Positions 34,979 through 48,388 of a stretch of 64,000 nucleotides of DNA are shown one piece after another (the first letter of the stretch is position 1; each line of letters opens with the position of its first letter). A program made the position numbers and the translations under genes. The stretch is from Protopterus annectens. Taxonomy: Eukaryota > Chordata > Ceratodontiformes > Protopteridae. Location: positions 1,943,102,209-1,943,166,208 of the forward strand of contig NC_056735.1 in assembly GCF_019279795.1 (NCBI RefSeq). The letters are read 5' to 3'. The notes under the pieces are model-generated. The model made no database searches. It was not told the origin of the DNA and worked only from the letters and a program-made list of their open reading frames with translations.

Positions 34979-37900
34979 CCCAGGTCTGCCATAGGGGTTG
35001 CAAACACAGAACAATGCCACCACCCACGCCGATGTTGCCAGTGGATAGCCAACACTGAAGTGCCACAGCAGGGGATAGGACATGTATGCATAGTGTCACA
35101 GCACACATGTGCATGGGCATATACCGTCGATGTCATACGGATAATGTACGACGTGCACCTATCCCACGCAGTAGGGGCGACTATGTCAGTTATGTGTAAT
35201 GCAAAGCTGGCATGATGGATATGTTCACAGATCATAGACAGTACCACAGGCATAGCATGCATGATGGAGCGATGGGCCAATGTAATATACATACACAAGA
35301 TATGTATGGCCTGCACATATGGGACAATGTAGTAGCAGAATAGGTACCCAGAATGGAGGTAACAGCAAGTGACCATGTCCAAACGTTCCATAGCTGGTGC
35401 AATGTGTGCCACAATGATGTCCAGCAGGGCCGTGTGTAAACACATGTGCAATGTACACAGTACTGACACCCCATGGTAGTGTCCACTGAGCGGCAGAACT
35501 GGATGTCAACTGTCATGTCTATACAATATGTCCACTGTGGTGGTACCATGGGTGTGTGTCACCAACCAGCAAGGCAGCTATCACACGACTAGTGACACAG
35601 TGTGCCCCTGTGGGATGTGCACAGGACCTATGTCCCACAGCATGGTGTGTGTCCAGTCGGTGGATGTCACACAGGCGCCGGGCTGAGCAATGTGGCATGT
35701 GTTCACACTTTCAGGACTGCTACCCCCCTGCCCACAGCAAACGCCATGTAGGAGTAATACATGCATCAGTACTGTGGAGAACATGGCCCATGGCAGAGTA
35801 CAATATACCCCTGTGTCAGTGGCATGCAGGTGAGCACAGATGTGTTACATGACTGTCATTTGCATATGTCAACTGTCTGAGCTGGGTAGAGAGCACAGCA
35901 TGACTATACCGAGACATGTGGTCTTGTATCAATTGTGTAAGGTACACCACACATGTGTCATTGTAACATGGCCTGCGTGTACATGTGTGTATGGCACAGG
36001 TACAAGGGCACCCAAGGTATCAGCTAGACATACGGTCCAGACATGTGTAGTCCTGCACATGTGTACCACGCTTATGGTGTAATATGGCAACCACAGCACC
36101 ATGTGGGCCATGTGTGTACATCAACCATGTACAACGTGATATGCCTGTATAGGGACAGTATCCATGTGATACACACCGCATGACTGTCAGTATGCAAAGG
36201 TGATGTGTATGCACTATGTGTGATGTAACTGATGTAATGATATCCACATGATATATCTGCCACACTGACACCTGTATGGGTGTCAGCAACATGAGTAGGA
36301 TGGGCTAGAATGCTGCCAGGTATGTAGAAGTGGTATATGTAGGCATGTACAGTACTGTGTGACAGCAGGTAGTGTACGTATGCAAATACAGAGCATGAGG
36401 GGCCACATGTCTGAGGAATGTGCAATGCCACACGTCCCTGAAATGTCGGAGTCAGCATGATATGCCTGCACCACTGTGTGAACTGTACAGAAGGCACATG
36501 GCGTAACATGCCGAAACATACGGTATGATGTGATGCAGGATGTGTACACTGTCAATAGCATAAAGTGGAATGGTGCTGAAGGGCAAAGAGCGGATCATGT
36601 CTGATGTGATACCCTCTGTAGCACCCCAACCACCCATGCAATAATATGACAGGTGGCCAGCATGGGATGTGGTGTGCTGTGGTGCACAGAAGCCCAACAA
36701 GGGTGCCAGGAAAGGCATGCAGGTAGTCATTGAGTGTGTGAAGCATGTATGTCAAGATGTGGCCCAGTGCCATACTGAATGGCCCAGTCATGGGTGTAGA
36801 GATGCAGCCCCATACGTGCAATGCAGTACCATCCATGTGTAGTGTGATAGATGTGGTAGTGTGGTGGTCAGGGTGCACAACGTACATGAATGGGCTAGCA
36901 GTCACTGATGTGTGCTGCTGCAGAGACATGTAACAGCCAGGTTGGCGGGATACAACAACTACGGCGGTTGGAGGTGACATTGGGACTGTGTTCCCAGACA
37001 TAACATGTGCATGACAGTACTATGTATGTGTCCACAGGGTTAATACAATGTCCAGCCAAGGATTGGAACCCTGTAGTGAGTGAGAGTGTGTAATGTTGGT
37101 AGGTACCCCATTGGCAGGCAGGATGCCAGCAACATCTGTGTCGTCAATGCCTGCATGACCGTGGTATGCTGCATTGAATGTGGATGTAGTCAAACAGCAC
37201 AGACATACCACCACACTGCGTGAGGGCCCACACTGCAATGTCTGGCAGTCATGTGTAGGTAGCTAGCTGTGGAGTATGTCATGCACCAGCAGGACACACC
37301 ATGACTGTCAAGTGACACACAACACACAGGTGAACAAAACTACCGTGCAACAGCCTGCACATGTGCCCATACAGCACGTGTGCATGGAACAGGAATACCA
37401 CTGTGGCGTCTGTGAAAGTGCCAGCACCACCATGTGTCAGTGTGGGATAGCATGGTCCCTACCAGTGTGTAAATGTAGCAGAAGTGCACTGTGATCACTG
37501 TTGGCATAGGCACATAGACTGTCCATCGGATGGGGTGCCATGCCCTCAACTACCTCTGTCAGTGGATGTCAGTAATACCGGCTGTAGTGTGTATGTACCA
37601 TGCATGCTGCTATGGTTGTGTGCTTAGGGTGTGGCTAGCAGGGATGGTAAGCACGGATGTTCAGCAAACAGAGGGGGGAGGTGTGTAGGCCTAGCATACA
37701 GACAAATGGAGGTTTGGTGCATGCTGAGGGTATTGCAGGTATGGTATGTGTCGTGTAATGTGTCACCCAGCTATGCGTACTGCATGGCCAAGCATGTGTG
37801 GGTACGTGGGAGTCCATACTAGGGAAGGTCCTGTTGCCCGCAATACATAGCAGTAGCAACTGTCCCAGGTGCAATGTACAGCATGCCATCCCGACTGGCA

Positions 37901-40900
37901 TGTAACCTGTGGTGTACAGTGTCTGCACTGTCGCGTGTCACAATGTGTGTACTGGTCACAAACATGGGTATCTGAACATGGACTACCTATGATGCAATGT
38001 GTCATGGGAAAATACAGTATGTGTGTAAATCACGGTGTGGTTTGGGAACCACCCACCTGTGTGTGTTGCAGTCCAGGTATGTGACTGGGAGGTATGATCT
38101 GTGTACAATCTGGACTGGCAGGTGTGCCGTGTAGGGCATGGAGGCATGTCCCAGGCACCGTAGATAAATGACATGTGTGCTGTACTGTGTGTGCAGTGCT
38201 ACTGTACAGCACAGTGGAGGGTGTAAGCATTGTCACACATCACTGCATGCTGTGCCCACCTGTGACAGCCCTGCCAGAGGCAGACATGTGACACCGCTGC
38301 ACAGGCAGCATAGCATGAGAAGATGTACATGTGGGCTGCACACCTTAGCCAGATGTCCACACGTCATGTGTGCCACGGTAGTGTGGTTCAACACGACTAT
38401 CAGACTGGACAAACAGCACATGCCTGCATAACAACAGTATGACCATAGTCAACAGTCCCAGTGACAGAGTAGGCCAATGTAGACTATCCCTGCATGCAGA
38501 CCAGTGGCTACTGGACACCTGGCTAGACACACACCTGGACGGTTAATTCACCATTGAGCCATCACATGTCCACGTCCATGTGGGCCGTACAATGTCATCA
38601 CAGGGTGTTCACAATAGCAGGTGGCAAGGCAGACACGGTGTACCAGGTGATGTGTCATGTCTGCATATGTTGAGTAGCACAGCCGTTCACATGTCTGCAA
38701 CATACTGGTGCATGATGTATACTGTTACATGATGAATGGAACTGCACTGTCACCCACTACAGGGCCAGCTGGCACAGGTGTGGTGTGACTGGTGTAACCC
38801 ATGTTTGCACAGGATACACACTGCTGTTGTAGGCAGCCATGCTGGTGGCCACCAGTGATATATGCAGTGGTCATACAAACATACCGTACACAGTGTTCAG
38901 GCAGGAATGTCAATTGTCGTGGACGATGTGCTGCTATGTGAATGTGGGTGTTTGTTGTGAATGTCACACATCCAGAAGACACCATCTGGTGCAGTCATGG
39001 TTGTCAACACCGGTACACACATCCACAGCAGTCAGAACCCAGTCCCGACAATGTGTGTCAGTCACCCTTGCACCGTGTGACATATGTGCACATGGCGGAA
39101 CACCTCCCACTGTCATCTAAGCTGTCTACATGATGGCTGGAATGTGCTGTAGCAATGTACAATGCTGGTAGCCCAATGAAGTACCTGGAATCAGACACAG
39201 TACACTATGTCAGCCATGTAAACCATGCACAACAATGACTGCCAAACAGACATGAACAATGCATTGACACATGGAACATGTGCTCATGACAAGCCCCACT
39301 GAGGTATGTTGCACATATAGATGTACAATTGTCATCTATGGCCATAGCATGGATGCAGACACACATACCCCACAGGTAGTACCATGTGATGTCGGTAGGG
39401 GGGCATTGCTTGTGTATATGTCACAGTAGATGTACATAGACATGTCCTGCATAGCCGTCATGTAGGGGTAGCTGTGGTATGTCACTACTGGACATGCCCA
39501 TACAGAGTACCATGTCCCGCAGGAGATGTGTTAGGTGTGTACCACATGTGACATGCTGACAACAATCTGCGATGTGTATGGCTGCCGGTGTACCTGTGTG
39601 ACAATGTCTGTGATGGGTGCAAAGGCACATAGTATCATATTGTATGCACACAAGCCCCACATAGCTGCATAGCCTGAACATACAGTACAAGGAGTGTGTG
39701 GGATGATAGCAACCCACAGGTGGAGATGGGTATGGACGGCGGCCCACAACCACATGTGTGTGTACGGTGTTCACGTCCACGACACATGAGCATCTGAGAG
39801 GCTAGCGTCACAGTTGTACAGGGTCGCATGTACATATGTTCCGCAACATCCCTGTATGTCCCACCACTGGCCTGTGGACCGATGGACAACAAGCAAATGT
39901 GCAGGTATGAGATGTGCACAGCACATCACAGATGCCTACCGTAGAACAGGCCTACCATGTAGACATGTGCACAGTAGGTCTGCGCCACCTGCAGTCAAAC
40001 ACATTAGGTGCCAAACAACACCAATAGTCCGGCCAATGACACAGATGGGCGTGCATGCCTCTGTGTATATATGTCTGTGAATGGCTCCGGCATAGCAATA
40101 TAGGTGTGTCACCATTGTGAACAACAATGTGAATGGGTCGTATGTGTGAGGGGTGCATCACATGTGTATGGTCAGATGGACGATACCATCAGTGGGCCTG
40201 CTATGTGAACATCCATGTCCCCATACACGGATACCTCTGCTGAGGCCAACACCACATTCACACAGGGAGGGATGGCGGTGTGTAGTGCAGCAGCAGACAT
40301 GTGGGTGGCAGCGGGCAATGTATGTGCACATATGTGTTACCCACAGCAGTTCAGGCAGATATCCATGTGCATGGGATAGCGGTGTGTACACATACAGCAT
40401 TGTGTCGATCAACATCCCAGCACATAGCACCTGCCAGGGCTACAGTGTATGCATGGATGTGTGATACCTGCATGCACCACACACACCCTCAACAAGCAGC
40501 GTACAGCATACCTCGCTGGAGGACAGTGTCCACACCATGGTGATAAACATGTGGAGTGTCCATTTTCACACAGCTATGACAAAAGCAATGGACAGCCACC
40601 CTGCCAATACCGTCAGCCCCTGAGTGGGTCACACCCATTGCCATGTATGTGGCATACCCTGCCATATCATGCAGAGATGACCAGCAAGGCTGCATGAGCT
40701 ATCACGGTCCCACATGGTGCAATGGACAAAAGGCACTCTCACTATCAACCATACACAGTAGTAATGTGGTGGCGATGCACCCTGTCATGTTACAGGTGCT
40801 GTGTGATGCTCTGCACAATGTGTGCGTGTACGCTATGCATGACCTTTCCTGCCAATGTGTCATGGTTACACATTGCTCCATGTGTATCACATACGTAACA

Positions 40901-41373
40901 CAGGTGAGCTGGGGCAAGTTGTCCAGCACCGGTACAGTGCTGTGTGGAAGTACATGGCACAACACATGCATGTGCAGGTGTCCATGTGTATGTGTACAGT
41001 GCCGCTGCTGACGATCACAATGGACACAGACCTGATGTGTACTGACATATACACAGTGTACAGGTGAACAGTAGCACAGTCGTCACATGGGGACATATGC
41101 CAACTGATATGGACATAGGTGCAGCCAGGTACACATGTCCATGGCAGGCTAACATCTACATGGTGCGTGCACAGTGTGATGGGGTGGCACACAGATATGA
41201 TGTGACACCCAGTGCTCAATGGTGTGAAGCCACAACATCGGCTGTGTCACCGCCACGATGCCCTTCACAGATCACTGTGCAGATGTCGTACATGTCATAG
41301 CAATGCATTTCCAACAGTATGCCAGCACAGCAGTGTGAATGTGACTTGCCACCATCATTATGTCTTCCAGATA
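34979..41373. other. 6.4-kb TG/CA-rich, CpG-poor interior
   Basis: Dominated by short words such as catgtg, acatgt, tgtca and gtaca, with almost no A or T runs. Numerous frames of 60-165 codons are open on both strands at once, which reflects composition; their translations (rich in Cys, His, Thr, Val) show no domain, signal or conserved spacing. I see no gene here. Confidence 0.55.
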
Positions 41374-43362
41374 ATGCCACGTTCGGCTTCCACCATTTAG
41401 CCGACAGGAGGACGAGGTCATCATACCATACCTCCAGAGTAACTACAACGCCCTGTTTAGCCATGTGCCACAGCAGGCACAAGAACGGCAGGAGATGTGG
41501 GAGGAGTTGTGCAGGAGGGTGAACAGCGTGGGCGTAAACAACCGCAGCTACCAACAGATCCGCAGGCACTGCACAGACCTGATCCGGCATGCAAGACAGC
41601 GTGCCGCTGCAATCGCCAGGCAACAACGTGGGACAGGTGGTGGGCCACCAACACAGCCCCCACTCACAGCTACGGAGGAGCTCCTGGCTAGTCTGGGGAC
41701 ACCCACGGAAAAACACGCAGAAACACCTGCGTGCATCGTGGAGGTGGGGGTCCGAGCTATGAGCCTGGAGCTGCCTGGTAAGTCAGTGTTGCATGTTTGT
41801 ATGATAGGCGACGTGGGTGTGGGTGTCATAGTACAACACATGATATAGCAATACATGCCAGGTATATGGCCACACAAGATGCAAACCATTGTATGCTATG
41901 TTGTGTTAGAGACATGTGCATAGCACATGCAACCACACATGCATGATGTGTCATGCACAGTGCTGACCGTGGAGATAGTAATGGCTAATGTGTATACCTT
42001 TGTGTAATGCCTTTACAGGTACGTCTGGCGTGTCGCAAGTCCAAGGGTCTGTTGCAGGTGAGTCTGTTGCCAGTCAAACGCATGTTCTGCTGTATTGATA
42101 TTCCCCATGTGTGTAGGCATGACATGCTCACTTGTGTGTGACCCCGTCACGGTATACAGCTCGCACCACCCGACATACACACCACCCATGTACAGTAGAC
42201 ACACCCGTTACCGTACAGTGGTATGACACCACACAACCAATTGGTGTGTTACGTGCATTCAGCTATGCATACAATGGTGTAGGTGTTACACAATGGCTGC
42301 ATGTGTAGTATGCATTGGTATGCCACCGCAGTATGGACACAGTACCACAGAGTGAGCTGTGATCTGGCCAGAGCACAGGTGTTACCAATGTGACCCATGC
42401 CCTGCATCGGTGCACCGTTGTGACATGTTGCATGCCATGTCCCATGCACGTGGATGTCTGGCTGCAGCATTGTCACACCATGATATGACCTATGCACAAC
42501 ATAGCAGACATACACACTGTCAGCATATCCGTAGAGAATGTGACACGTCACACTAGTATGGGTGTATGTCACATGGGCCACCACAGGGCCGTGTGCACAA
42601 TGTCTACCACACACAATTGTCAATGAGTCAGAAAGACAAGGCCATGGTTAATACCTACAGGCATGTTGCCACACAGCACATCCACAGTGGGTACTCACCA
42701 TTGCACCCTGTACACACATAGTGGGTTCATCAATGTAGTGGACCCCCTGGACATCTGATGTAGTACACCAGTGACATGACATTCCTCCACAGCTACTACA
42801 GGTGCCTCCAATGTTCACCATATATGTGCTGCTGAGCAGCTGAACTGGCTTACAGACATGGCATTGTAATGCGTCCAGGTCACGCATCGCACAGACACAT
42901 AGCTGTGTCCTGCTACTGTGCAGTGGCACAGAGCCCGCACCACACACCTATGCACACAGCTCACAGCAAATGTACCTACACAGACATCACTGTTACACAT
43001 ACATTGTATCTGTACACTGTACACATAACACTGCACCATGACAGCCATCATGATGTGGTGCATGCGGTGGGACACCATCTTCACACGTCCACATGATACC
43101 GCACATGTTTGCGCTGTACATTACATACTGTTGCCAGCCATGTGTACTCCCAACTTGCCCGTGGCCACACGGTGTATCACGCTGATGCATGCAAACTACC
43201 ATGAATGTGTGTACTGCATGCCTACGAAATGACACCTGCCTGTTGTACTGTCCCCACCAGGGCAGTGTACATATTGCCACTAAGAATGTCTGGTCTGCAT
43301 TCACTGGTCTGTGTTGTGTGAATGCTGCATGCCACCTGCATAATCACATGCATGCTGTGTGT

Positions 43363-43435
<73 letters not shown>

Positions 43436-44301
43436 TGTATTGTAACCGATGGTATGTCCTTGTATTGACAGGTGCTGTTGCGTTACCCTCCTGCGGTCAA
43501 TCTGATGCTAGTGTCCCCACAGATACTAGTGGTGATGAGCATGTGCATGAGGCACAGGCAGGGTCGTCACAGGCAGAGACTGTGCCACTGGAGAACATCA
43601 CACATACGTCCCTTTCATCCCTGCACACAGTTCAGATGCCGACACATACCCCAACACCATTGCCCATAGATGATGGTCAGTCAGCGTCTGTTGTCCCGAG
43701 CAGGAATGTGTGGTGGCTGCAGAAGGTGTGGGGACACACGATGTTGCCAGTGTAAGGACTGGTGCAGTGCCACGCAGGCATGTGGCAGGTGCTGCCCGTG
43801 TATTGAGCACCGCTACACATACACCTGCCGTCCAGGGTGCAGCAGCTGGTATAACCAGGCGCATGTTCCAGACTGTAATGGCGCGCAGGCACGCGTGCCG
43901 AACGGCAGAACCAGGAGGGGCAGAGGCTGCAGAGGTCTGCAATCCGTACCCTAAATGACAGCATCCAGGCATTGGCGAATGCACAACAGCATCTTGCCGA
44001 TGTTCTGGATAGGAGATTGGACGATATGGCTGGTCTCATCGACCGAGGCTTGGCCATCCTTGAGCGTGCGCACTCCGTGCAGGAACACCAGGTAGGGGTG
44101 AGGCATAGTGCACGTGGCCGTGTGCCAGCAACACCACCTGCAGCAGGTCAGCGTGTGCGTGCCACCTCCCATGCCCAAACAGACGGTGATGGTAGCAGTA
44201 GCACTGCAGCTGCTACCACAACATCCACAGGTGGACAGAGAAGGCCGCGGGGACGTGGCCCTGGACGGCCCGTCGTGCACGCGTTTCCAGCGGACATGTG
44301 A
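41374..44301 (+). pseudogene. Myb/SANT-like DNA-binding protein of the Harbinger element
   Basis: Companion protein that, in PIF/Harbinger elements, binds element ends and helps bring the transposase to the nucleus. Exon 1 (ATG at 41,374 or a frame from 41,390, to 41,777) encodes PPFSRQEDEVIIPYLQSNYN, WEELCRRVNSVG and RRHCTDLIRHARQRAA, a trihelix-like SANT domain. TGGGPPTQPPLTATEELLASLG, typical of this family, follows. Donor gtaagt is at 41,778. Exon 2 (42,019-42,057) is 39 bases with phase-1 ends and donor gtgagt. Exon 3 starts at 43,472 after tattgacag. The frame then shifts near 43,690 and again near 43,905, ending in the helical tail ALANAQQHLADVLDRRLDDMAGLIDRGLAILERAHS (to about 44,091) and a basic RRPRGRGPGRP (44,240-44,280). 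The start codon is also separated from the domain by a 1-base shift. Probably inactive. Confidence 0.85.
43355..43434 (+). repeat. (TG)n microsatellite
   Basis: An almost perfect TG run with single C interruptions, inside the intron just before exon 3 of the Myb-like gene. Confidence 0.97.
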
Positions 44302-44304
44302 CAT

Positions 44305-45559
44305 CGGAGAGTAGACATTCTGAACGTCCACTGAGACGTGCCCGTGCGACCCCAGGCAGGCGCGGGTCACTTCGCCACCGGCAGACACAGTGAGCCATAA
44401 CACCTGCACTGTACAGTCAGGGGCTGCCAAGCATAGCCCGTGTAGGCATCACAGATGACTGAACTGTGTACACACACCCACACACAGCAGACACAACTGT
44501 AGGGCTCCACCACACCCACATGCAATCTACATAGTCATGCCCACTCAATGCACTGGCCCTTACACACACATGATGTCATCCATTGGTACAGCCCATGCCT
44601 GTGGCACACATATCACCCTGTGCAAATGATTAAGTCTCTGCCGCATAACTGTGAGCCACACCATCAATGCACGGTTAAGCTGACATATTATGATGCACAG
44701 GGTGGACACGATAGTGAGAGGTGTATGTGATACCTGTGTCCGCATAGTACGTGCTGTGTATGTTGTGGTGTGTGTGTATGGCTGGTGGCAGGTGTGTATG
44801 TGATGTGTGTTCTGCACGGACATCATGCAGCAGACATACCATGCAGGACAGGTGCAGCATTCATTGATATGTGTACACAGTATGTGTGGTGGTTACATGT
44901 GTAGCACCATGTCGGTGCAGTTAACCCGTATGATACTGATGGTGTACTTGCACGTGCCTACTGGGAGCACTGTAATTAGTTCCCCACGTGTAGTCGTGGT
45001 GTACCCACAGGCATGTCTGGCAAAATCAGCATAGCACAGTTACCCACATCTGGCATGGACCCCTACATAGGTACATAGGCACACATGAACGTGACAGGAT
45101 ATGTGCCCTACGACATGTGTGGACCTAGCATGACTGTGTGTGGCATCTAACACCCCTCAGGATGGTGATGCCATATCCATCAGTCACCAGTCCCTGGTCT
45201 AGCAGTGACACACAGAGGTTGACTGGCGCATAACTATAGGCACACATCCACACGTCAGTAGCAGTCCTGGACAAAGGCAGTCAGGGCCTTTCCTTCACAT
45301 GGCCTGGCACCCCTCCCTGTGTTGTAGTGTGTGTCTGGCCGTTACCCTGTTCCCCCAGCACGTCCCACTCATCGTTGGGTTGAGGTGTCTGACAGTCGCT
45401 TCTGTGCCCGTGTTCGCATGGGGCCTGGGAGGTGGAATGTGCCCATGTCACCCAGGACAGACATGGCCGTGTATGTCGGGCACAGAGCACCACGGAGCAG
45501 CTGTGCTGTGGAGATCCACAGCCAGTGTCCCCTTGGCCGTGCACCTTGTGACACATGCC
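44305..45559. other. TG/CA-rich interior without recognised gene
   Basis: Same composition as 35-41 kb. It may include poly-A signals of the Myb-like gene, but none is distinctive. Confidence 0.45.
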
Positions 45560-47660
45560 CTAGCTGTGTCATCCCCGTCTTGTGGAACGTTTGCGGTCCT
45601 TCCGAGTGCTGCAGGCATCAGGTTAGCTACAGGCCACATGTGCCATTGTACGCAGTCATTGCACTGGTGTGTGATGTGTACAGGGGTACAATGAACACAC
45701 CTGATGTGGTTGCCATTCCATCCAGACCAGGAGGCCACAATGGAATGTCTTCACACCCACATTGCCATTGTGTGTGTTGACAGAGGTTGCCAACAGGTGT
45801 GGTAGCCATTACCCTGAACATGTCCACCATCTTTAATGGCGTACCACCTACATGTGAAATTGGGACGAACATGTTCTTCACACTGGGTAGGGCTGCACCT
45901 TCTCTGGCATATGTTAGCAGGCCATGGCTCTGGCACCAGTCAGCCATGTCTATGACGCCCTAGGTGGATGTGCGTGTAACATGGGGTGCTGTGTATGTTG
46001 AGCGGTGCGTAGTCATCTGCATACCTTGTCTGCTACAATCCCCCTATGATTGCATGCACATTGGAAGGTCGGATGCTATCTGGCAGGGTGCACAGGAGTG
46101 AGCCCTGTGGCCCTCCACTGGGTCCAGATATGAGTGTGACAAAGCACCTTCAGCACCAACCCTGTGTGGTGTGACCTCCAACCTGTGTGAGAAGCATCGG
46201 GTGACATATGTCCCCACATGTATGCTGGCGAGCCTTTACATGGGTCCCATGTGTAGTGTGCTCTGAACGCTCCCAGCAGGTCATGTTACTGTGTGCAAAC
46301 CCACATATCCCCATCAATGGCCTTGGTGAACACTCCAGACTGGACGAGCAGGTTGGAGGCAGGATCCGCACTTGACTATGTAGTTGTCGGTATGTTGCCG
46401 TATTGGCTGTACACCGCTATCTGTAACCATGACCACCTGTATGGACCTCCACACAGCTTTGCAGACAACATTTGTCAAGCGTATAGGGTGTGGCTGTTGA
46501 CAGTCCATAGGAGCACTACCCTGGCATAGTGGGACCACAGATGCCATATGGCATCCATTGGGGACATAGCCCATAGTAAGGCTAACATGACACAGTGGCG
46601 CATGTGTGGGCGAGGGCCTCAAAGAGGATGGGTAGCACACAGCCAGGGAAACCATCGGTGCCCATTGCTGGCGTGTCAAGCGCCAAAGAGATATGGGATC
46701 ATGCCTGGCCATATGACTTGTTTTGGAGGATACACTCTTGGGGGGTGGATATGTTGCCTGTTGGGGGGGGGGGGTATGCATGGAACATGTCCTGTGGTAT
46801 GCAGACAATGTCTGTGGGTGCAGTGACTGTTGTACCATTCTGGACCATTTCCAGGCATGTCAGTGTGCCCACAACCATGTCCTTACCACAGTTAGGGAAG
46901 GCCCTGTGGTTGTCTCATGTGACCTCTGCAGTACCACTCCCACGGGCGGTCCTGGATGTTGGTATGTGGGGCCGTATGGTGTCGCCGGTATGAATGGGTG
47001 ATGGTTTCCCTGGTACTGTCATTGCCCTGCCATGTAGTAGCTCCAACTGTTGATGTACAGGTAGTCAGTGGCTGCGGTCCACCACACCATGTGCCTACCT
47101 GTGGTGGACAAGGTCCTGATGTCATCATGTTTGCCTGTTGCAGACATGCATGTAGGTGGTCAGGGAAGCCATTCGGTAGGTGTATTCCGGTCTGGCCTCT
47201 GTTCAACATTGGCATGGAGGACATGTAGGGTACCACACCGGTCATATGATGTGTGTGGTTTTCTGTGGAGAGGTCATCACTGAGGTCCCCCATGCTGGTG
47301 TTGGTTACAGTGAGTGGATGACCAGTGGATCCACTATGTTCTTGCATCACCATTGAGGGCTGTACATCCTGTGTGGGGCCTATCCTCACCATGCGTGATG
47401 GGCAGAACTGTCAGACATCCCCCCCCCCTGGTATGTATGGTGCATGGCTGTTTAACAGTGGCCAGGTGTGTGAACACCTGTGACTGCTGGCGTGCTGTGT
47501 TGCGCCATGGGTAATGTTCCCAGGCTATGCATGGGTGGTTCATGTCACACAAGCGGTGCTGTTGTGAGCATGCCCACCCACCAGTGTCCTCAGGACATCT
47601 GTGAAGGTATCCTGTGTTTGTGAGGGTTGTCTGTAGCATGCAACAAACTGTAGGCCAGTC
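45560..47660 (-). mobile_element. CR1-like LINE fragment 1 inside the giant element
   Basis: Minus-strand match to the host CR1-like LINE. The clearest part is 46,838-46,314, whose translation has SLTMGYVPNGCHMASVVPLCQGSAPMD followed by IRLTNVVCKAVWRSIQVV, aligning with STGYVPIEW...PISLTSLFCKAMELII of the host copy. Nucleotide order also matches at 45,560-45,700 (C-terminal part) and 47,575-47,650 (endonuclease part, host 5,370-5,450). There are many stops. A run of 12 G (46,763-46,774) lies in the middle. The fragment has taken on the TG/CA-rich composition of its surroundings. Confidence 0.7.
46763..46774 (+). repeat. Poly-G run (12 G)
   Basis: Twelve consecutive G, flanked by ttgcctgtt and tatgcatgg. 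It is unusually long for vertebrate DNA and error-prone in assembly. Confidence 0.9.
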
Positions 47661-47699
47661 CTACACATGGTTAATTGCACCTACATATTCCCCGCAGCA

Positions 47700-48065
47700 A
47701 CAACAAGGTCTGTGGCATGACCGGGTTACTGTTGTGTGGCCGGACACACAGGATGGTCCGCATTCCGCCACCCATGCCGTCGCACCATGTGTATGCATGT
47801 CTGATCTGTGCCGACGCTAAGTGTCTGAGCATGCCCAGTAGGCAGCTGTGTAGATACACACACAGCACAGTGCACACCGCAGCCGTCTGCAGTAATACCC
47901 CGGGTGCATGCCTCTATCCCCTAGCGGCCACGTCTGTGGCATGGCCAGGTTTCTGTTGTGTGGCTGGACACACGACGGTCCACATTCGCCACCCATGCCG
48001 TGCAACATGTGTATGCATGTCTGCCCTGTGCCGAGTCTAAGTGTCTGAGCATGCCCAGTATGCAG
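47700..48065 (+). repeat. Tandem pair with ~224-bp period
   Basis: ctgtggcatg(a/g)cc at 47,710 and 47,934 begins two similar units. Both contain gtgtggc(c/t)ggacacac, ccacccatgccg and ctaagtgtctgagcatgccc. The second copy is incomplete. Unrelated in sequence to the array that follows. Confidence 0.8.
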
Positions 48066-48219
48066 TGATGTACTGATCAGTAGTTACTTGTTATTCTCGA
48101 CTGCAGCACTAACGTGTTACTGTACGGCGACCTTGGGCTGGTAACAGACTGCGTGACTGCGCACGCTGTCCGAACACCCGTGCGGGCGCATTGCCTTTGC
48201 AAATGATACCACTCACGTA

Positions 48220-48343
48220 GGAGTATGCCTCCTGACAGCGCTCTGCTCAGTAAACTCGGTAGCGCGTTCTGTAAATGCTTCATACTGTAGTGTGTTCATG
48301 TAGATAGGCGTAGGTTCGTCCCCCGTCCTTTCCGTGTGTCTGT

Positions 48344-48388
<45 letters not shown>

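Noticed and set aside
34979..41300. Many overlapping frames of 60-166 codons on both strands that might be cargo genes
   Set aside because: They occur on both strands over the same bases, are rich in Cys/His/Thr/Val as TG/CA-rich DNA dictates, and show no domain, start context or codon pattern.
41216..41716. 166-codon minus-strand frame opposite the Myb-like exon
   Set aside because: It is the shadow of exon 1 on the other strand; the plus strand has the recognisable SANT domain and splice sites.
43951..44430. 159-codon minus-strand frame opposite the Myb-like C terminus
   Set aside because: It is an antisense shadow of the helical tail and basic segment of the Myb-like protein.
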